From Streptomyces sp. NRRL B-24484 (GTDB lineage: Bacteria > Actinomycetota > Actinomycetes > Streptomycetales > Streptomycetaceae), in assembly GCF_000717715.1 (NCBI RefSeq), contig NZ_JOAI01000006.1:186001-250000 (forward strand): a stretch of 64,000 nt of DNA. The letters are read 5' to 3'. The notes beneath the pieces are model-generated. The model saw only the letters and a list, made by a program, of their open reading frames with translations. It searched no databases and had not been told where the DNA came from. Numbering within the stretch: the stretch's first letter is position 1; every line of letters begins with the position of its first letter. Shown here piece by piece: positions 26,490-35,512 of the stretch. The translations under genes and the position numbers were made by a program.

Positions 26490-26639
26490 CCGGGGGAGGG
26501 CGGCCGGGGCCGATCGGACCAACCCGCCGCCCGTCGGGGTGACGTGCCGTCACCGAACGGCGCGCTGAACGTCCCGGGCGGTGCCCGCGTTCCTATTCTG
26601 CGACGTCAGGCCCGGTGCGACCGGCTCTCCGACTCCCGA

Positions 26640-28241
26640 ATGGTTGAACGCATGCGAGTGAAGACCCGGCGCCTGCGGGTGTGGGCCGGCCTCGGCGCCG
26701 CGCTGATCGCGGTCACCGCGACCACCGGTGCGGCCGCCCCGTCGAAGGGGCCCCGCCAGGACCTCGGCCCCGCCATCACCGCGATCCTGGACAAGCCGCG
26801 GTACCAGCACTCCCAGTGGGGGATCCTGGAGCAGGACCCGCAGACCGGCCGGACGATCCACGACCTGCAGGGCGGCAAGTTCTTCATCCCCGGCTCGGTC
26901 GCCAAGCTGATGAGCGTCTCCGGCGTCTGGGACACGCTCGGCGGCGACCACCGCTTCACCACCCCGGTCAACGCGCTGGGCACCCGCTCCGGCTCCGTCC
27001 TCACCGGCAACCTGGCGATGGTCGCGCAGGGCGACCTGACCATGGGCGGGCGGACCGCGCCGGACGGCCAGGTCTCCTACACGCCCGTCGACCACACCTA
27101 CGCCAACGACGTCCCGGGCGCCACGCTCACCCCGGAGAACCCGCTGGCCGGCCTCGACACCATCGCGCAGCAGGTCCGTTCGGCCGGCATCACCCAGGTC
27201 CGCGGCAACGTCGTCGTCGACCCGCGGCTGTTCACCGCCGGGCCGCCGCTCGACCCGGCGCCCACCCCGATGATCGTCAACGACAACGTCATCGACCTGC
27301 TCACCACCCCGACCGCCCCCGGGCAGACCGCCCAGCTGTTCTGGCGGCCGCAGGTCGCCCCGTACCAGGTCACCTCCGACGTACGGACCGTCCCGGCCGG
27401 CGGCACCACCGACATCCAGGTGTCCGCCAATCCGGACGGCACCCGGATCACCCTCTCCGGCACCATCGCCGCCGACGCCGCCCCGGTGCTGCGGATCTCG
27501 CACGTCCAGGACCCGAACGCCTTCGCCCGCACCGCCCTGATCGAGGCGCTCGCCCGGGCCGGCGTCACGGTCGGCGCCCGCCCGGTCGGCCCCAACCCGG
27601 TCGACCTGCTGCCCGCCTCCTACCCCGCCGGCTCCCGGGTCGCCGCGTACGTCTCCCCGCCGTTCGAGCAGTACACCCGGCTCATCCTCAAGGTCAGCCA
27701 CAACCTCGGCGCCAACCTGGCGATCTGCCTGATGGCCGTCTCCGCCGGCAGCCACGACTGCCTGGACGGCTTCCCCGTCCTGCGGGCGTTCCTGGAGCGG
27801 GCCGGCGTCGACCTCACCCAGGTCCAGCTCGCCGACGGCCGCGGCGGCGACCCCGTCGACCGGATCACGCCCGTCGCGATCAACCAGATCCTCGCGTACT
27901 GGCTGCGCACCCCCGAGGCGGACACCTTCCGCAACGCCCTGCCGATCCTCGGCGTCGACGGCACCCTCGCCGACAACTGCACCGACTGCCCGGCCAAGGG
28001 CAAGGTCTGGGCGAAGACCGGCACCGTCGCCGGCTTCGACTACCTCAACCAGCAGCTCGCCGTCGGCGCGGAGACCGTCGCCGGCTACCTGGACGCGGGC
28101 AACGGCCGCCTCCACACCTTCTTCGCCGGCGTCAACAACACCCAGGCCGCCGACTTCGACGACTTCCTGGAGGTCATCGACGACGTCACGAACGTCGCCG
28201 CGCTCCTCCAGCAGCAGGCCGCCCGCCACCCGCACCACTGA
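26640..28241 (+). CDS. dacB: D-alanyl-D-alanine carboxypeptidase (PBP4/DacB type)
   Basis: A 533-aa exported class C low-molecular-mass penicillin-binding protein. The signal peptide is RLRVWAGLGAALIAVTATTG. The three active-site motifs are present in order: SxxK in FIPGSVAKLMS, SxN in VSHNLGANL, and KTG in VWAKTGTVAG. A large insert between the first two motifs is typical of PBP4 (domains II and III). It trims D-Ala from peptidoglycan stem peptides and may cut cross-links. Start codons at 26640 and 26652 are both in frame; neither has a clear ribosome site. Confidence 0.9.
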   Translation: MVERMRVKTRRLRVWAGLGAALIAVTATTGAAAPSKGPRQDLGPAITAILDKPRYQHSQWGILEQDPQTGRTIHDLQGGKFFIPGSVAKLMSVSGVWDTLGGDHRFTTPVNALGTRSGSVLTGNLAMVAQGDLTMGGRTAPDGQVSYTPVDHTYANDVPGATLTPENPLAGLDTIAQQVRSAGITQVRGNVVVDPRLFTAGPPLDPAPTPMIVNDNVIDLLTTPTAPGQTAQLFWRPQVAPYQVTSDVRTVPAGGTTDIQVSANPDGTRITLSGTIAADAAPVLRISHVQDPNAFARTALIEALARAGVTVGARPVGPNPVDLLPASYPAGSRVAAYVSPPFEQYTRLILKVSHNLGANLAICLMAVSAGSHDCLDGFPVLRAFLERAGVDLTQVQLADGRGGDPVDRITPVAINQILAYWLRTPEADTFRNALPILGVDGTLADNCTDCPAKGKVWAKTGTVAGFDYLNQQLAVGAETVAGYLDAGNGRLHTFFAGVNNTQAADFDDFLEVIDDVTNVAALLQQQAARHPHH

Positions 28242-28255
28242 CGGACCGCCACCAC

Positions 28256-28288
28256 CGGGGCGCGGACGGCACCGCCGTCCGCGCCCCG
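28256..28288. terminator. Hairpin terminator after dacB
   Basis: A 15-bp perfect stem (CGGGGCGCGGACGGC and its complement) with an ACC loop lies 15 bp after the dacB stop codon. Confidence 0.75.
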
Positions 28289-28371
28289 CGGCGTGCCCGC
28301 CGAAACCCGGTGGCCCGGCGGCACCGCCCCCGACGACAATGCGGCGGACACCGCGGTACGGGGGAGGGGTC

Positions 28372-28935
28372 GTGGAACGACGGGACGACGACGGGCGGCC
28401 GCTGCTGCTGCTGGACGTGGACGGGCCGCTCAACCCGTACCGGGCGCAGCCGCATCGACGGCCCGAGGGCTACCTCACCCACCGGGTGAAGCCCGCCTCC
28501 TGGCTGGAACGGCACCGCGACACACCGCCCGCCCGCGTGAAGCCGCTGCGGCTCTGGCTCAACCCGGAGCACGGGCCGGCCCTGCTCGCCCTGCCGTACC
28601 GGCTCGTCTGGTGCACCACCTGGCAGGACGAGGCCAACGAGTGGATCGGGCCGCCGATCGGACTGCCCCGGCTGCCCTTCGTCCGCTGGCCGCGGATGCA
28701 CCACGGCGACCCCGACGGACTGCACTGGAAGACCCGCCACCTGACCGAGTGGGCCGCCGGACGGCCGTTCGCCTGGGTCGACGACGAGATCGAACCGCAG
28801 GACACCGCCTGGATCGCGGCCCACCACCCCGCCCCCGCGCTGACCCTGCCGATCGACCACCGGCACGGCCTGCGGGCACCGGACTTCACCGCCCTCGCCC
28901 GCTGGGCCGAGCAGCTCCCGGCGGCCGGCCGGTGA
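28372..28935 (+). CDS. HAD-like hypothetical protein
   Basis: A 187-aa protein that begins with a HAD-type motif, LLLLDVDGPLNPY (first Asp near residue 15). Later it has LVWCTTWQDEANEWIG (motif II Thr region) and FAWVDDEIEPQD, which matches the acidic motif IV. A catalytic Lys is not obvious, so phosphatase activity is unproven. GTG 28372 follows GGGGAGGGG. Its stop overlaps the start of the MOSC gene (GTGA), so the two are co-translated. Many actinomycetes have such secretion-free HAD-domain proteins of unknown use. Confidence 0.75.
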   Translation: MERRDDDGRPLLLLDVDGPLNPYRAQPHRRPEGYLTHRVKPASWLERHRDTPPARVKPLRLWLNPEHGPALLALPYRLVWCTTWQDEANEWIGPPIGLPRLPFVRWPRMHHGDPDGLHWKTRHLTEWAAGRPFAWVDDEIEPQDTAWIAAHHPAPALTLPIDHRHGLRAPDFTALARWAEQLPAAGR

Positions 28936-29744
28936 CCGCCGGGACGGTGCGCAGCCTGCACCGGCACCCGCTGAAGTCCGCGCTCGGCGAGGAGATCGCC
29001 CGGGCGCGGATCACCGGGCGCGGCATCGAGGGCGACCGCGTCCGCGCCCTGCTCGACACCGCCACCGGCCGCGTGGTCAGCGCCAAGAACCCGCGGCTGT
29101 GGCGCGCCCTGCTGACCGTCACCGCCCGCACCACCCCGTACGGAATCCGCCTGCTCGCCGCCGACGGACGGGAGTTGGACGAGGCCGGGCTCACCGCCCT
29201 GCTCGGCCGGGAGGTACGGGCCGTCGACGTACCACCGCCCGGCGCCGAGCTGGAGCGCAGCGTCCCCGAGGAGGTGCTCGACCGCGGCGCGGACGCCGAC
29301 GTCCCGGCCACCGTGCACACCCTCGGCAGTGCGGCGCCGCCCGGGACGTTCTTCGACTTCGCGCCCGTCCACCTGGTCAGCACCGCGGCCCTGGCGGCCC
29401 TCGGCGGAGGCACCGGCGGGCCGGTCGCGGCGGCCCGCTACCGTCCCAACCTGGTGGTGGAGACCCCGGGGGAGCGCGGCTTCCCGGAGAACGCCTGGGT
29501 CGGCCGCGAACTGCGGATCGGCGCCGGCGTCCGGCTGGAGGTGCTGGCGGCGACCCCGCGCTGCGCCGTCCCGACCCTGGCGCACGGCGTGCTGCCGCGC
29601 GACCCCGAGGCGCTGCGCGCGGCGGCCCGGCTCAACCGGGTGGAGCCGCTGCCCGGCACGGGTCCGATGCCCTGCGCCGGGGTGTACGCGCGGGTGCTGG
29701 CGGGCGGCACCGTCCGCCGCGGGGACGCCGTCAGCCTGCGGTGA
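28932..29744 (+). CDS. MOSC-domain protein
   Basis: A 270-aa protein with the MOSC N-terminal beta barrel (VRSLHRHPLKSALGEEI) and a MOSC domain from about residue 120. The conserved cysteine lies in TPRCAVPTLAHG, and PNLVVETPGERGFPENAWVG precedes it. Proteins of this type bind the molybdenum cofactor or carry sulfur for molybdoenzymes (YiiM, YcbX and mARC relatives). It starts by a GTGA overlap with the HAD-like gene. Its 3' end overlaps the convergent cobC gene by 14 bp. Confidence 0.85.
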   Translation: MTAGTVRSLHRHPLKSALGEEIARARITGRGIEGDRVRALLDTATGRVVSAKNPRLWRALLTVTARTTPYGIRLLAADGRELDEAGLTALLGREVRAVDVPPPGAELERSVPEEVLDRGADADVPATVHTLGSAAPPGTFFDFAPVHLVSTAALAALGGGTGGPVAAARYRPNLVVETPGERGFPENAWVGRELRIGAGVRLEVLAATPRCAVPTLAHGVLPRDPEALRAAARLNRVEPLPGTGPMPCAGVYARVLAGGTVRRGDAVSLR

Positions 29745-31236
29745 CCGGGCCTGCGGGCGGGTCGCCGACGGCGGCGGCCAGCGCGGCGAGGAAGCGGTCG
29801 GCGGTGGCCGGGTCGCGGACGGCGATCCGCAGCCAGTCCGGCCCCAGCCCCGGGAAGGTGTCGCCGCGCCGCACGGCGAACCCGGCCGCCCGCAGCCGCT
29901 CCCGCACCGCGGCCGCACCGTCCAGCTCCACCAGCAGGAACGAGGAGGCCGGGGTGCCGTGCACCCGGGCCCCGGGGACGCCGCGCAGGCCCGCCAGCAG
30001 GTGCGCCCGGTGCGCGGCCAGCTCGTGGGCGGCCTCCTCGGCCTCGGCGAGCGCGGCCGGCGCGGAGCAGGCCTCGGCGGCCGCCAGCGCCGGGGTGGAG
30101 ACCGGCCAGAGCGGCTGGGCGGCGGCGAGTTCGGCGATCAGCTCCGCCGGGCCCAGCACGTAGCCGATCCGCAGCCCGGCCAGGCCCCAGGTCTTGGTGA
30201 GGCTGCGCAGCACGACCACCCGGCCCGGCAGGCCGCGCACGTCGGCGAGGGCGGCGCTCTCGCCCGGCACGGTGTCCATGAAGGCCTCGTCGACCACCAG
30301 GGTGCGGCCGGGGCGGGCGAGTGCGGCGACGTCCTCGGCGGGGTGCAGCACGGAGGTCGGGTTGGTGGGGTTGCCGATCACCACCAGGTCGGCCTCCTCG
30401 GGCACCGCGCCGGGCGTCAGCCGGAAGCCGTCCCCGGCGCGCAGCACCGCGCGGTGCACGGTGTGCCCGGCGTCCCGCAGCGCGGCCTCCGGCTCGGTGA
30501 ACTGCGGGTGCACCACGCAGACGTGACGGGCCGCCACGACCCGGGCGAGCAGCACGAAGGCCTCGGCGGCGCCGGCGGTGAGCAGTACCTCGCCGGCCGG
30601 GCGGCGGTGCCGGGCGGCGACGGCGGCGCGGGCCTCGGCCGGGTCCGGGTAGGCGGCGAGGTCGGCGAGGGTGGCGGCGAGCCGGTCGCGCAGCCAGCCG
30701 GGCGGCGTGCCGGTGCGGACGTTGACGGCGAGGTCGACCAGGCCGGCGGCGCGGACCTCCGCGTCACCGTGGTGCCGGAGGTCGAAGTCGGTGCTCATCG
30801 CGGTGTTCTCCCGAGGGGTCGCGGGGCGGTCGGGGCTGCCGGCCGTGTCCGCGGCGGCGCGGCGGGCGATCGCGACCGTCGCCGTCCGGGAGGCCGTCTT
30901 GGGCACCACGAGGTGCCCGCCGGGGGCCTCGGCCAGGGCGGCGGCCTCGGCGACACCGGGGGTGCCGAGGGCGGCGCGGACGGCCGCGGAGGGGTTCGGC
31001 ACGGGCACGGCGGCGAGGACGGCCGCCGGGTGTGCGGTCAGCGGGACGCCGAGGATCCGGGCGGCCTCGCGGAGGCCGGGTTCGGTGGCCCTGGCCTCGA
31101 CGGTGGCCAGCAGCACGAGCTGCGCGCGGTCGAGTCCGGCGCCGGCGAGCGCCTCGTCGAGCAGGGCCAGGACGGCGTCGGCGGGGGTGCCGGGACGGGC
31201 GCCGACACCGGCGACCAGCGGGCCGTGCAGCTCCAC
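29731..31236 (-). CDS. CobE-CobC fusion: cobalamin biosynthesis protein
   Basis: A 501-aa protein. The N-terminal ~145 residues resemble the CobE/CbiG C-terminal domain (LHGPLVAGVGARPGTPADAV ... ATEPGLREAARILGVPL), which acts in corrin ring synthesis. From about residue 146 (MSTDFDLRHHGDAEVRAAG) it is a PLP-dependent class I/II aminotransferase of the Rv2231c CobC type: VIGNPTNPTSVLHP, VDEAFMD, the Schiff-base Lys in VLRSLTKTWGLAGLRIG. CobC/CobD makes the aminopropanol arm of B12. No stop codon separates the domains. GTG 31236 has GGAGG seven bases upstream. An internal ATG at the domain boundary could also yield CobC alone. Confidence 0.8.
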   Translation of the reverse strand: MELHGPLVAGVGARPGTPADAVLALLDEALAGAGLDRAQLVLLATVEARATEPGLREAARILGVPLTAHPAAVLAAVPVPNPSAAVRAALGTPGVAEAAALAEAPGGHLVVPKTASRTATVAIARRAAADTAGSPDRPATPRENTAMSTDFDLRHHGDAEVRAAGLVDLAVNVRTGTPPGWLRDRLAATLADLAAYPDPAEARAAVAARHRRPAGEVLLTAGAAEAFVLLARVVAARHVCVVHPQFTEPEAALRDAGHTVHRAVLRAGDGFRLTPGAVPEEADLVVIGNPTNPTSVLHPAEDVAALARPGRTLVVDEAFMDTVPGESAALADVRGLPGRVVVLRSLTKTWGLAGLRIGYVLGPAELIAELAAAQPLWPVSTPALAAAEACSAPAALAEAEEAAHELAAHRAHLLAGLRGVPGARVHGTPASSFLLVELDGAAAVRERLRAAGFAVRRGDTFPGLGPDWLRIAVRDPATADRFLAALAAAVGDPPAGPVTAG

Positions 31237-31473
31237 CACCGCGCCTCCGCAACCCCTGTGACCTGCCGGAAATCCCACCACGGGCGCGACGGGCGGGTCA
31301 ATCGTGACGGGTGTGAGATGGAACGTACCGGCGTCGGACGCTGTTCTTCCGTTCTTCACTTCCGCGGCGCGGCCCCGGCCACCGGCCCCCGCCTAGGGTT
31401 TGGCCGCTCGACCGGTCGCAGCCAGCACTGCCTCGCACCACCCCCAACTGCCGCCCCTCGTACGGAGGACAGC

Positions 31474-32370
31474 ATGACCGCCGCTCGGACCCCGAAGCAC
31501 ACCCGGCGCACCTTCACCGCCCTCGCAGGCGCCGTCGCGATGGCCGCCGGATCGCTCGGCATCTGGGCCGCCACCGGCGCCACCGCCCAGGCCGCCACGC
31601 TCCCGACCCCCGACCACGTGGTGGTCGTCGTCATGGAGAACCACGCCTACTCGCAGGTCATCGGCAGCTCCAGCGCGCCGTACCTGAACAACACGCTGAA
31701 GGCGGGCGGGGCCAACCTGACCCAGTCCTACGGCCTCACCCACCCCAGCGAGCCCAACTACTACCAGCTGTTCTCCGGCTCCAACCAGGGCCGCACCGAC
31801 GACAGCTGCGTCACCGTCGGCTCCATCTCGGCGCCGAACCTCGCCTCCGAGCTGATCGCCGCCGGCCAGACCTGGGCGAGCTACAACGAGGGCCTGCCCA
31901 GCCAGGGTTCGACCGTCTGCTCCAGCAGCTCGGGCAAGTACGCGCAGAAGCACAACCCGTGGTTCGGCTTCTCCAACGTGCCGACCTCGACGGCGAAGAC
32001 GATGACCCAGTTCCCGACCGACTACACGACCCTGCCCAAGGTGTCGTTCGTGGTGCCGAACCTGTGCAGCGACATGCACGACTGCTCGGTCTCCACCGGT
32101 GACACCTGGATCCAGAACAACCTGGGCGCCTACGCGACCTGGGCGAAGACCCACAACAGCATGCTCGTGGTGACCTTCGACGAGGACAACAAGCTCTCCG
32201 GCAACCGCATCCCGACGATCTTCTACGGCGAGCACGTCGCCGCGGGCAGCTCCACCGCCACCACCTACAACCACTACAACACGCTGCGCACCCTGGAGGA
32301 CCTGGCCGGCCTGACCAGCCACGCGGGCAACGCCGCGAGCGCCTCCGACATCACCGGCATCTGGAACTGA
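31474..32370 (+). CDS. Secreted phosphoesterase (acid phosphatase-like)
   Basis: A 298-aa exported protein. The signal (RRTFTALAGAVAMAAGSLG) ends near AQA. The phosphoesterase fold is seen in HVVVVVMENHAYSQVIG (metal/catalytic Glu-Asn-His), GLTHPSEPNYYQLFSG, FVVPNLCSDMHDCSV, and MLVVTFDEDN. The family is related to phospholipase C and acid phosphatases, and cleaves phosphate esters outside the cell. GGAGGA at 31464 fits the ATG. It heads an operon with an MFS transporter (5 bp downstream) and a TolB-like protein, suggesting uptake or export of a phosphoester product. Confidence 0.85.
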   Translation: MTAARTPKHTRRTFTALAGAVAMAAGSLGIWAATGATAQAATLPTPDHVVVVVMENHAYSQVIGSSSAPYLNNTLKAGGANLTQSYGLTHPSEPNYYQLFSGSNQGRTDDSCVTVGSISAPNLASELIAAGQTWASYNEGLPSQGSTVCSSSSGKYAQKHNPWFGFSNVPTSTAKTMTQFPTDYTTLPKVSFVVPNLCSDMHDCSVSTGDTWIQNNLGAYATWAKTHNSMLVVTFDEDNKLSGNRIPTIFYGEHVAAGSSTATTYNHYNTLRTLEDLAGLTSHAGNAASASDITGIWN

Positions 32371-32375
32371 CGCCC

Positions 32376-33818
32376 GTGTACCTCGCGGACTCCCGCAGCA
32401 CCAAGGCCGCCACCACCAAGGCCGCCAGCACCGGGGCAGGCACCGGTGACGCCGACAGCGCCGCGAGCCGCAGCACCGATCCGGCCGCCGTCCCGGGCAT
32501 CCGCCCGGGGCGGCGCGCCGCCGCGGTGCCCGGCACCGTGCTGGCGCTCGGCGCGGTCAGCCTGATCACCGACGTCTCCTCGGAGATGGTCAGCGCGGTG
32601 TTGCCGCTGTACGTGGTCGCCGGACTCGGGCTCTCCCCGCTCGGCTTCGGCCTGCTCGACGGCATCAACAACGGCGTCGGCGCCCTCGTCCGGCTGGTCG
32701 GCGGACACGCCGCGGACGCCGGCCGGGGCCGGCACAAGGCCGTCGCCGCGATCGGCTACGGCCTGTCCGCGGCCTGCAAGCCGCTGCTGCTGCTCGCCCA
32801 CACCCTGCCGCTGATCGGCGCGGTGCTGGCGGTCGACCGGACGGGCAAGGGGCTGCGCACCGCCCCGCGGGACGCCCTGATCTCGCTGTCCACCGCACCC
32901 GAGCACCGCGGGCGGGCGTTCGGCGTGCACCGCGCCATGGACACCACCGGGGCGCTGCTCGGCCCGCTGGTCGCCTTCGCCCTGCTCCGGCTCGCCACCG
33001 ATGGGTACGACGCGGTCTTCGCCGTCTCCGCCTGCGTCGCCGCGCTCGGCGTGCTGGTGCTGCTGCTCTTCGTCCCCGGCCGCGCCGCCACCGCCGAACC
33101 GGCCGACGGGCCGCGCCCCGCCCTGCGCGACTCGCTGGCCCTGCTGCGGCTGCCCGCGCTGCGGCGGCTCACCCTGGCCGCCGTCCTGCTCGGACTGACC
33201 ACCGTCAGCGACTCCTTCCTGTACCTGCTGCTGCAGCGCCGGCTCGACCTGCCGGCGCACCTCTTCCCGCTGCTGCCGCTCGGCACCGCGGCCGCCTTCC
33301 TGCTGCTGGCCGTGCCGTTCGGCGCGGCCGCGGACCGGATCGGCCGCCGCCGGCTCTTCCTGCTCGGCCACCTGGTGCTGCTCGCCGGGTACGGGCTGCT
33401 GCTCGCCCCGCTGCACGCCTGGTGGACGGCGCCGCCGGTGCTGCTGCTGCACGGCTCGTTCTACGCCGCGACCGACGGCGTACTGGCCGCGGCGGCCTCC
33501 GCCACGGTGCCCGCTGAGCAGCAGGGCGCGGGGCTCGCCCTGGTCGGCACCGGGCAGGCGCTGGCGCGCTTCGGCTGCTCGCTGGCGTTCGGCGCCGGCT
33601 GGACCCTCTGGGGCGGGCGGACCGTGCTGGCGATCGCCGCCGCGGCGCTGGCCGTGGCCGCAGGCCTCGCCTTCCTGCTGGTCCGCACCGCCGAGACCTC
33701 CCGCACCGCCGAGACCCCCGAGACCTCCCGCACCGCCGAGACCCCCGAGACCTCCCGCACCGCCGAGACCCCCAGCACCGCCGACAGCACCGGCACCACC
33801 GAGGAGCACCCCGCATGA
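32376..33818 (+). CDS. MFS transporter with C-terminal ETSRTAETP repeats
   Basis: A 480-aa membrane transporter. About 45 low-complexity residues precede the first helix (VPGTVLALGAVSLITDVSSE). The MFS loop 2-3 is visible as GGHAADAGRGRHKAVAAIG, and about 10-12 helices follow. TDVSSEMVSAVLPLY is shared with MFS proteins annotated in actinomycetes near phosphoesterases. The C-terminus carries three 9-residue repeats of ETSRTAETP before a Thr/Glu tail. Starts at GTG 32376, 5 bp after the phosphoesterase stop. Its stop overlaps the next ATG (ATGA). Substrate unknown. Confidence 0.85.
   Translation: MYLADSRSTKAATTKAASTGAGTGDADSAASRSTDPAAVPGIRPGRRAAAVPGTVLALGAVSLITDVSSEMVSAVLPLYVVAGLGLSPLGFGLLDGINNGVGALVRLVGGHAADAGRGRHKAVAAIGYGLSAACKPLLLLAHTLPLIGAVLAVDRTGKGLRTAPRDALISLSTAPEHRGRAFGVHRAMDTTGALLGPLVAFALLRLATDGYDAVFAVSACVAALGVLVLLLFVPGRAATAEPADGPRPALRDSLALLRLPALRRLTLAAVLLGLTTVSDSFLYLLLQRRLDLPAHLFPLLPLGTAAAFLLLAVPFGAAADRIGRRRLFLLGHLVLLAGYGLLLAPLHAWWTAPPVLLLHGSFYAATDGVLAAAASATVPAEQQGAGLALVGTGQALARFGCSLAFGAGWTLWGGRTVLAIAAAALAVAAGLAFLLVRTAETSRTAETPETSRTAETPETSRTAETPSTADSTGTTEEHPA
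33693..33773 (+). repeat. 27-bp tandem repeat x3
   Basis: Three exact copies of a 27-bp unit (33693-33719, 33720-33746, 33747-33773), each encoding ETSRTAETP in the cytoplasmic tail of the MFS transporter. Copy number could vary between strains by slippage. Confidence 0.9.
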
Positions 33819-34837
33819 CGCGCACCGCCCGGCTGCTGACCCTGCTGGTCGCCGTCCTGCTGCTGGGGGCGGTCGGCACCGTCGCGGTGCTGCACGCCGC
33901 CGACCGCTCCGGCCGCAAGGACCGGGAGCAGGCGGGCGGTCCCGCGATCACCCCGGGCCCCGTCCCGCTCGCCCCGGACGGGCCCCGCCGGCTGCTGTTC
34001 CGCTCCACCGCCTGGGGCCCGCACCGCGACGAGATCACCGCCGTGCCCGCGGACCGGCCGGACGGCCCGCGGACCGCCTCCGGCGTCAAGTGCCTGCGCT
34101 TCCACGCAGCCGCGGGCACCGGCATCTGCCTGCGGGGCGAACAGGAGGGGCTCGGGGACCGCTACTGGGCGGTCGTCCTCGACGCGGGCCTGCACGAGCT
34201 CGGCCGGTACCCGGCGGCGGGCATCCCCACCCGCTCCCGGGTCTCGCCCTCCGGCCACCTGGCCGCCTGGACGGTCTTCGTCAGCGGCGACTCGTACGCG
34301 GGCACCGACTTCTCCACCCGGACCTCGATCGTCGACACCCGCAGCCGGACCCTGTACGACAACCTGGAGACCTTCACCGTCCTGGACGGCGGCAAGCCGC
34401 TGAAGGCCCCCGACACCAACATCTGGGGCGTCACCTTCGCCGACGACAACGGCTTCTACGCCACCGTCGCGACCGGCGGGCGGACCTACCTCGTCCGCGG
34501 CGACCTCGGCGCCCGGACGCTCACCACCCTGCACCAGAACGTCGAGTGCCCCTCGCTCTCGCCGGACGGCACCCGGGTCGCCTACAAGAAGCGGGTGGCC
34601 GGCGCCTCCCCGGACGCGCCGTGGCGGCTGTACGTGCTCGACCTCGCCACCATGACCGAGACCGCCACCGCCGAGCAGCGCAACGTCGACGACCAGGCGC
34701 TGTGGGCCGACGGCCGCACCCTGGTGTACGCCCTGGCCGGGGACTACGGGGCCGACCTCTGGACCGTCCCGGCCGACGGCTCCGGCAGCCCCGCCGTCCT
34801 CACCCGCTCCGCGGTGGCCCCGGCCTACCTCGGCTGA
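33815..34837 (+). CDS. TolB-like beta-propeller membrane-anchored protein
   Basis: A 340-aa protein with one N-terminal helix (LLTLLVAVLLLGAVGTVAVL), which is a signal anchor. The rest holds PD40-like propeller blades (SRVSPSGHLAAWTVF, CPSLSPDGTRVAYKKR, QALWADGRTLVYALAGDYGADLW). Such propellers bind proteins or ligands outside the membrane. The start overlaps the MFS stop by ATGA, so it is co-translated with the transporter and probably serves it. No enzymatic motif is visible. Confidence 0.8.
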   Translation: MTRTARLLTLLVAVLLLGAVGTVAVLHAADRSGRKDREQAGGPAITPGPVPLAPDGPRRLLFRSTAWGPHRDEITAVPADRPDGPRTASGVKCLRFHAAAGTGICLRGEQEGLGDRYWAVVLDAGLHELGRYPAAGIPTRSRVSPSGHLAAWTVFVSGDSYAGTDFSTRTSIVDTRSRTLYDNLETFTVLDGGKPLKAPDTNIWGVTFADDNGFYATVATGGRTYLVRGDLGARTLTTLHQNVECPSLSPDGTRVAYKKRVAGASPDAPWRLYVLDLATMTETATAEQRNVDDQALWADGRTLVYALAGDYGADLWTVPADGSGSPAVLTRSAVAPAYLG

Positions 34838-34891
34838 CCGGGCGCCGCGGCGCCGCCGGCCGCGCGGCGGGCGTGCCGGGCCCGGGTCAGC
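34833..34891. terminator. Convergent-gene hairpin spanning both stop codons
   Basis: GCTGACC (34833-34839) and GGTCAGC (34885-34891) are complementary and extend inward with one bulge. The TGA of the TolB-like gene and the stop of the GbsR gene lie in the two arms. A GC palindrome (GGCGCCGCGGCGCC) sits inside. Confidence 0.45.
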
Positions 34892-35393
34892 GCGCGCCGG
34901 CGTCCTGGGTCTGCGTCAGCTCCGTGCGCAGCTGCTCGCGCCGGTCGTGCCAGCGGCCGAGCAGCGCGGGCAGCTCCTCGCGCATGAAGCCGAAGAAGGC
35001 CAGCGACTCGGCCAGCCGGGCCCCGGCCGGGGTGTCGGGGCCGAGTGCCTCGATGCCCTCGCGCAGGCTCGACTCCCAGCGGACGAGCTCCCGGTCGCGG
35101 TGGACGGAGGCCTCGTACCAGGCGTCGTCGTGCACCCGGTAGCGGTCCCGGCGGGAGCCCGCCTCGCGCTCGCGGGTGACCAGGTTGACCTGGCCGAGGA
35201 AGCGCACCGCACCGGACACGGCGGCCGGGCTGATCCGCAGGGTGTCGGCGAGTTCGGCGGCCGTCAGCCGGCCGGAGTCGCTGGCGAGCAGGGCGGTGAA
35301 GACCCGGGCGGGCATCCGCGGAAAGCCGGCGTCCGCCATCACCGCGGCGAAGCGCTCCACGAAGGCCCCCACCGCCGCGCCGTCCCGTTCCAC
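34887..35393 (-). CDS. GbsR/MarR-family transcriptional regulator
   Basis: A 168-aa regulator. The winged helix covers about residues 20-95: FPRMPARVFTALLASDSGRL, then LADTLRISPAAVSGAVRFLGQ (recognition helix) and the wing REREAGSRRDRYRV. The C-terminal half is helical and probably dimerises. The second of two adjacent GTG codons (35393) is better spaced from AGGAGG. It diverges from an ABC exporter operon and most likely represses it, as is common for this family in streptomycetes. A palindromic AT-rich site lies between them. Confidence 0.85.
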   Translation of the reverse strand: MERDGAAVGAFVERFAAVMADAGFPRMPARVFTALLASDSGRLTAAELADTLRISPAAVSGAVRFLGQVNLVTREREAGSRRDRYRVHDDAWYEASVHRDRELVRWESSLREGIEALGPDTPAGARLAESLAFFGFMREELPALLGRWHDRREQLRTELTQTQDAGAR

Positions 35394-35468
35394 CACGCCT
35401 CCTGCCCCGTGCCACGCCCGTCCGGACCATCATCGGGGACCGGTCGGCCCTTGCGGAAATCCACTGAA

Positions 35469-35493
35469 TTCATGAACTTCACGAATCTGTGAA
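35469..35493. promoter_or_regulatory. AT-rich palindromes between GbsR and ABC genes
   Basis: TTCATGAA (35469-35476) and TTCAC-n6-GTGAA (35478-35493) lie side by side in the 119-bp divergent region. They are far less GC-rich than the surroundings. Position suggests the GbsR-type operator and the exporter promoter. Confidence 0.5.
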
Positions 35494-35512
35494 TCGAGAG
35501 TACCGTCGAGCC

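Noticed and set aside
33693..33773. CRISPR-like repeats.
   Set aside because: The repeats are directly adjacent, in frame and encode ETSRTAETP; there are no spacers.
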